64,000 nt of DNA from Streptomyces griseus (GTDB lineage Bacteria > Actinomycetota > Actinomycetes > Streptomycetales > Streptomycetaceae), in assembly GCF_001715295.1 (NCBI RefSeq), contig NZ_MDKB01000002.1:1349260-1413259 (forward strand), read 5' to 3'. Of this stretch, positions 59,949 through 64,000 are shown one piece after another; within the stretch, counting starts at the first letter, position 1, and each line of letters begins with the position of its first letter. The notes beneath the pieces were generated by a model, which was given only the letters and a program-made list of their open reading frames with translations, searched no databases and had not been told where the DNA came from. A program made the position numbers and the translations under genes.

Positions 59949-62201
59949 ATGAGCCAGCAGCCCAGCTCCGAGGTCCCGGTCCCGCCCGCCCAGCCGTCCG
60001 TCGGCTCCCTCGCGGCGCACCGGCCCCAGGCCGTCGCCGGATCCTCGTCCGTGTCCACCGGTCTGTCCACGGCCCCCGGCCTCGACCCCGACCTGGACAA
60101 CGACGCGGACGCGTACGAACCCGACGCCGAGGGCGACGAGCTGCCGCAGGGCCGCTTCCTGGACCGGGAACGCAGTTGGCTCGCGTTCAACGAACGCGTT
60201 CTGGAGCTGGCCGAGGACCCCACCACTCCCCTCCTCGAACGGGCCAACTTCCTCGCGATCTTCGCCTCGAACCTGGACGAGTTCTTCATGGTCCGGGTGG
60301 CCGGCCTCAAGCGCCGCATCGCCACCGGGGTCGCCACCCGCTCCGCGTCCGGGCTGCAGCCCCGCGAGGTCCTCGACCTGATCTGGACCCGCTCCCGCGA
60401 GCTCATGGCCCGGCACGCCGCCTGCTACCAGCAGGACGTGGCGCCCGCGCTGTCGGACGAGGGCATCCAGCTGATCCGCTGGCCCGAGCTGACCGAGAAG
60501 GAGCAGGCCCGCCTCTTCACCTTCTTCCGGCAGCGGGTCTTCCCCGTACTGACACCGCTGGCCGTGGACCCGGCCCACCCCTTCCCGTACATCTCCGGGC
60601 TCTCCCTCAACCTCGCCGTCGTCGTCCGCAACCCGGTCAGCGGCCACCGTCACTTCGCCCGCGTCAAGGTGCCGCCGCTGCTGACCCGCTTCCTGGAGGC
60701 GTCCCCCCAGCGGTACGTCCCGATCGAGGACATCATCGCGGCCCACCTCGAAGAGCTCTTCCCGGGCATGGAGGTCCTGGCCCACCACATGTTCCGCGTC
60801 ACCAGGAACGAGGACCTCGAGGTCGAGGAGGACGACGCCGAGAACCTGCTCCAGGCGCTGGAGAAGGAGCTCATGCGGCGCCGCTTCGGCCCGCCGGTCC
60901 GCCTGGAGGTCGAGGAGTCCATCGACCCGTACGTCCTCGACCTCCTCGTACGCGAGCTGAACATCTCCGAGACGGAGCTCTATCCGCTGCCCGGCCCGCT
61001 CGACCTCACCGGACTGTTCGGCATAGCGTCCCTGGACCGCCCGGAACTGAAATACCCCAAGTTCATCGCGGGCACCCACCGGGACCTCGCCGAGGTCGAG
61101 TCGGCCTCCGCCCCCGACATCTTCGCCGCCCTGCGCGAACGCGACGTGCTGCTGCACCACCCGTACGACTCGTTCTCGACCTCCGTCCAGGCGTTCCTGG
61201 AACAGGCGGCCGGCGACCCCGACGTCCTCGCGATCAAGCAGACGCTGTACCGGACCTCCGGCGACTCGCCGATAGTGGACGCCCTGATCGACGCCGCCGA
61301 ATCCGGCAAGCAGGTCCTCGTCCTCGTCGAGATCAAGGCGCGCTTCGACGAGCAGGCCAACATCAAGTGGGCCCGCAAACTGGAGGAGGCCGGCTGCCAC
61401 GTCGTCTACGGCCTGGTCGGACTCAAGACCCATTGCAAGCTGTCGCTCGTCGTCCGCCAGGAGGGCGACACCCTGCGCCGGTACTCCCACGTCGGCACCG
61501 GCAACTACCACCCCAAGACGGCCCGGCTCTACGAGGACCTCGGCCTGCTCACCGCCGACCCCCAGGTCGGCGCGGACCTCTCCGACCTCTTCAACCGGCT
61601 CTCCGGATACTCCCGCCGCGAGACCTACCGCCGCCTGCTGGTCGCCCCGAAGTCCCTGCGCGACGGCCTGATCGCCCGCATCAACAAGGAGATCAGCCAC
61701 CACCGCGCGGGCCGTCCCGCCTACGTCCGCATCAAGGTCAACTCCATGGTCGACGAGGCGATCATCGACGCCTGCTACCGGGCCGGGCAGGCCGGCGTAC
61801 CGGTCGACATCTGGGTACGCGGCATCTGCGCGATCCGCCCCGGCGTCAGCGGACTCTCCGAGAACATCCGGGTCCGCTCCATACTGGGCCGCTTCCTCGA
61901 ACACTCCCGGGTCTTCGCCTTCGGCAACGGCGGCGAGCCCGAAGTCTGGTTCGGCAGCGCCGACATGATGCACCGCAACCTCGACCGCCGGATCGAAGCA
62001 CTGGTCCGCGTCACCGACCCCGCGCATCGCGCCGCGCTCAGCAGGCTCCTGGAAACAGGCATGTCCGACACCACCTCCTCCTGGCACCTGGGCTCCGACG
62101 GGAACTGGACCCGGCACGCCACGGACGCGGACGGCCAGCCGCTGCGGCACGTACAAGAGATGCTCATTGACGCCCGGAGGCGCCGGCGTGCGACGCCCTG
62201 A
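59949..62201 (+). CDS. ppk: Polyphosphate kinase 1
   Basis: A 750-residue PPK1 that polymerises the ATP gamma-phosphate. The first ~55 residues are a variable Pro/Ala tail. The N domain starts [20 protein letters not shown], the head domain contains [12 protein letters not shown], and the catalytic C domains have [21 protein letters not shown] (split at its middle) and [19 protein letters not shown]. The last carries the phosphorylated His around residue 514 and a second His in [14 protein letters not shown] closes the active site. It overlaps the CHAD gene. It ties into the Pho genes in this window. Confidence 0.96.
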   Translation: MSQQPSSEVPVPPAQPSVGSLAAHRPQAVAGSSSVSTGLSTAPGLDPDLDNDADAYEPDAEGDELPQGRFLDRERSWLAFNERVLELAEDPTTPLLERANFLAIFASNLDEFFMVRVAGLKRRIATGVATRSASGLQPREVLDLIWTRSRELMARHAACYQQDVAPALSDEGIQLIRWPELTEKEQARLFTFFRQRVFPVLTPLAVDPAHPFPYISGLSLNLAVVVRNPVSGHRHFARVKVPPLLTRFLEASPQRYVPIEDIIAAHLEELFPGMEVLAHHMFRVTRNEDLEVEEDDAENLLQALEKELMRRRFGPPVRLEVEESIDPYVLDLLVRELNISETELYPLPGPLDLTGLFGIASLDRPELKYPKFIAGTHRDLAEVESASAPDIFAALRERDVLLHHPYDSFSTSVQAFLEQAAGDPDVLAIKQTLYRTSGDSPIVDALIDAAESGKQVLVLVEIKARFDEQANIKWARKLEEAGCHVVYGLVGLKTHCKLSLVVRQEGDTLRRYSHVGTGNYHPKTARLYEDLGLLTADPQVGADLSDLFNRLSGYSRRETYRRLLVAPKSLRDGLIARINKEISHHRAGRPAYVRIKVNSMVDEAIIDACYRAGQAGVPVDIWVRGICAIRPGVSGLSENIRVRSILGRFLEHSRVFAFGNGGEPEVWFGSADMMHRNLDRRIEALVRVTDPAHRAALSRLLETGMSDTTSSWHLGSDGNWTRHATDADGQPLRHVQEMLIDARRRRRATP

Positions 62202-63183
62202 CCACCACACGACGACGCTGTCCGCCGAGACGGTCCTCGCCCCCTACCTGTCCCGGCAGGCCGCCGGTTTCCTCCGCGGCCTGCGCCTGCACCGCGAGCA
62301 CAGCGCCCCGACGGACACCGGCACCCAGGGGGCCGAGGAGGCCGCCACCGCCCTGCGCCACGCCGCCCGCCGCATCAGCGGCACGCTCCACACCTTCCGG
62401 TCCGCGCTCGACCCGGCCTGGGCCGACCACCTCCGTACGGAACTGGCCTGGCTCTCCGGCACCCTGGCCCGCGAACACGCCTACGCCACCCGGCTCAGAC
62501 GGCTGCTGGAGGCCCTGCACCAGCTCTCCGGCGCCGCGCTCCCCGCCGCCCGCTCCGCCACCTCCTCCACCTCCGGCGGAGACGGCGACACCGAACGCGC
62601 GGTGCTCGGCGTGGGCGCGGCCCGCGCCGGGGCGCTCCTCGAACGCCGGCTGACCCTCGCCCGGACCCGCGCCCACTCGGCGGCCCTCCAGGCGCTCGGC
62701 TCCTCCCGCTTCCACGCCGTCGCCGACGCCGTGGCCCTGCTCGCCTCCGAGGTCCCCCTCGTCCCCGCGGCCGCGGGCCCGGCGGCGGACCTGCTGCACG
62801 CCCCGGCGGAACTGGCCGAGGAGCGCATGCTCGCGGCGGTCGCCGCCCTGCCGCCGGACGAGGGGGCCGAGCCGTACAACGAAGGCCACGACACCCTCTG
62901 GCACCAGGCCCGCCTGCTGCTGCGGCTGCACCGGTACGCGCACGAGGTGGTCCACGGCGCACCCGATCCGGTCCTGGCCGGCGCGGGGCGGGCGCTCGAC
63001 CTGCACCGGGACGCCGCCGAGGCGGCGGGGGCCGCGGCAGCGGCGGCGCGCACCCCGCGGATCGCCCCGGCGACGGCGTACGCCCTGGGCGTCCTCCACG
63101 CCGACCAGCGGCACGAGGTGGAGGCGGCGCGTGCCGTGTTCCGCGAGACCTGGCCGTACACGACGGCCGTTCCGGCGTCATGA
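62188..63183 (+). CDS. CHAD-domain protein
   Basis: A 331-residue all-alpha protein. Conserved His/Arg-rich helices ([20 protein letters not shown], about residues 56-75; [17 protein letters not shown], ~237-253) form the basic channel of CHAD domains, which bind polyphosphate. The GTG at 62188, preceded by GGAGG, starts inside ppk, so the two are translationally coupled. Its stop overlaps the NUDIX start (ATGA). Unlike many CHAD proteins it lacks an attached CYTH domain. Confidence 0.9.
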   Translation: MRRPDHHTTTLSAETVLAPYLSRQAAGFLRGLRLHREHSAPTDTGTQGAEEAATALRHAARRISGTLHTFRSALDPAWADHLRTELAWLSGTLAREHAYATRLRRLLEALHQLSGAALPAARSATSSTSGGDGDTERAVLGVGAARAGALLERRLTLARTRAHSAALQALGSSRFHAVADAVALLASEVPLVPAAAGPAADLLHAPAELAEERMLAAVAALPPDEGAEPYNEGHDTLWHQARLLLRLHRYAHEVVHGAPDPVLAGAGRALDLHRDAAEAAGAAAAAARTPRIAPATAYALGVLHADQRHEVEAARAVFRETWPYTTAVPAS

Positions 63184-63599
63184 CCCCCCGTGGACAGGCG
63201 CCCGTCCGGGCCGCGGGCTGCGTCCTGTGGCGCCGGTCCCGGGACGGTGGCCTGGAGATCTGCCTGGTCCACCGCCCCCGGTACGACGACTGGTCGTATC
63301 CCAAAGGCAAGCTGAAGCGCGGCGAAACCCCCTTGGAGGCCGCCCTGCGCGAGGTCCTGGAGGAGACGGGCCACCACTGCGTCCCGGGCGCCGCGCTGCC
63401 CACGGCCCGGTACACGGTGAACGGGCGCCCGAAAGTGGTCAGCTACTGGGCGGCCGAGGCGACGGACGGCGCCTTCGTCCCCGGCGACGAGGTCGACCGC
63501 CTGGCCTGGCTCTCCCCGGCCGCGGCCCACAACCGCCTCACCCGCCCCGGCGACCGCATCCAGCTGACCGCGTTCCTGAACACCGTCCCCACCACCTGA
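63180..63599 (+). CDS. NUDIX hydrolase
   Basis: A 139-residue pyrophosphohydrolase. The NUDIX box GKLKRGETPLEAALREVLEE (continuing TG) is complete, with the catalytic REVLEE Glu residues around 60-65. RAAGCVLWRR and YDDWSYPKGKL fit the MutT1 subgroup that handles dinucleoside polyphosphates and 8-oxo-(d)GTP. MutT1 proteins usually add a C-terminal phosphoglycerate-mutase domain, absent here. It is the third gene of the ppk-CHAD operon. Confidence 0.92.
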   Translation: MTPRGQAPVRAAGCVLWRRSRDGGLEICLVHRPRYDDWSYPKGKLKRGETPLEAALREVLEETGHHCVPGAALPTARYTVNGRPKVVSYWAAEATDGAFVPGDEVDRLAWLSPAAAHNRLTRPGDRIQLTAFLNTVPTT

Positions 63600-64000
63600 C
63601 CACCCACCGGCGACCACCGGCCCACAGGACCGCACCCGCAGCGCCCCCGGAACCCACCACCGCCCGCCGGACCGGCGACGGCCGGTCCGGGGGCGTGCAG
63701 GAGGGTCCCCGCAGGGCGACGAACGCCTTCCGGGGCGTCCTCACGTGGAGCTGGAAACGTTCGTCGCCCGAGGAGACACTCCGGAGGGCCCCCGGACCCC
63801 ACCCACCCCCGGCCGGGCACCCCGGAGGAGCCGCACACCGCAGAGACCCGGAGCCGCGCACCCCCGGAGAAGCCGCACCCCGCCGGAACCAGGAGCCGCG
63901 CACCCAAGCCCGTCCGGCGCTTGAGGACGGAACCCCGCACCCCCGGACCAGCCCGCCCCGCACCCCCGGACCAGCCCCGCCCCGCACCCCCGGACCAGGC
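63600..64000. other. Terminal gap with inverted and tandem repeats
   Basis: No gene. A perfect 12-bp inverted repeat (GGGCGACGAACG 63714-63725 / CGTTCGTCGCCC 63758-63769) with a 32-nt interior lies downstream of the NUDIX gene. CCCCGCACCCCCGGACCAG occurs three times (63933-63951, 63956-63974, 63980-63998). The string near 63908-63930 (CCCGTCCGGCGCTTGAGGAC) resembles a motif I recall as very common between Streptomyces genes. Confidence 0.55.

Noticed and set aside
59775..62210. A very long open frame (about 800 codons) antisense to ppk
   Set aside because: It is a shadow of GC-rich codon structure on the opposite strand. The composition is Gly/Val/Arg/Asp-rich without domains, while the sense frame is a clear PPK1.
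63933..63998. Three spaced 19-bp repeats as a CRISPR array
   Set aside because: The gaps between units are only 4-5 bp of the same composition, so there are no spacers; it is a GC-rich tandem repeat.

Overview
The window is high-GC actinobacterial DNA, almost certainly a Streptomyces chromosome from the core rather than an arm. The evidence is the codon bias (third positions nearly always G or C), GTG/TTG starts, mycothiol genes (mshA, mshD), RsiG, Nur, GlnR, the PhoR-PhoP pair and a carD-ispD-ispF-cysS-rlmB block in the order I remember from Streptomyces. No rRNA, tRNA, CRISPR array or intact transposase was found. All gene names come from reading the translations; no search was run.

Layout. 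1-9.0 kb, minus strand: carD, ispD-ispF, a metal-type ABC cassette (acetyltransferase, lipoprotein binding protein, fused permease) with candidate Nur and Zur sites, then cysS and rlmB. 9.0-9.8 kb: a regulatory gap holding a 185-bp MITE. 9.8-16.4 kb: lipoprotein, phoR-phoP divergent from phoU across PHO boxes, a 49-residue protein with eight cysteines, an MFS exporter and phosphoglycerate mutase. 16.6-21.0 kb: an accessory patch with a secreted carboxylesterase, a decayed Tn3-type transposase fragment, a membrane protein and a toxin-antitoxin-like pair. 21.4-31.5 kb: lipoprotein, YbjN protein, mshA, methyltransferase, NlpC/P60 hydrolase, receiver-phosphatase, DUF2516, HbhA-like protein, an XRE regulator with a perfect operator, and a hydrolase. 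31.7-45.8 kb: TetR, Eis-like acetyltransferase, asparaginase, rsiG, dtd, ygfZ, nur, nitrobindin, DsrE, DUF3099, DUF1416 plus a sulfurtransferase with a cysteine-containing leader peptide, LmeA-like protein, a membrane protein, MoaD-like protein and a hydrolase. 46.0-51.7 kb, plus strand: glnR behind a short upstream ORF, LacI regulator, HtrA-like protease, and a response regulator/histidine kinase pair. 51.7-52.9 kb: a PIN toxin/HTH antitoxin island between two 82-bp copies of the kinase gene's 3' end. 52.9-64 kb: PI-PLC, UshA-like nucleotidase, mshD, a GntR-ABC operon with a perfect operator, then ppk-CHAD-NUDIX.

How the genes work together. Phosphate is the main theme: PhoR-PhoP, PhoU, polyphosphate kinase with a CHAD protein, a secreted 5'-nucleotidase and PI-PLC. 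A second theme is redox and metal homeostasis: mycothiol synthesis, Nur with its metal ligands intact, candidate metalloregulator boxes, the Cys-rich peptide, and sulfurtransferase. A third is signalling: GlnR, RsiG with both c-di-GMP signature repeats, and a receiver-PP2C protein.

The least ordinary features are a three-copy family of roughly 150-165-bp intergenic elements whose ends pair with compensatory changes and sit at or near gene stop codons; the direct-repeat-flanked toxin-antitoxin island; the 49-residue Cys-rich gene beside phoU; and the twin metalloregulator-like boxes ahead of an ABC importer that has no local ATPase.
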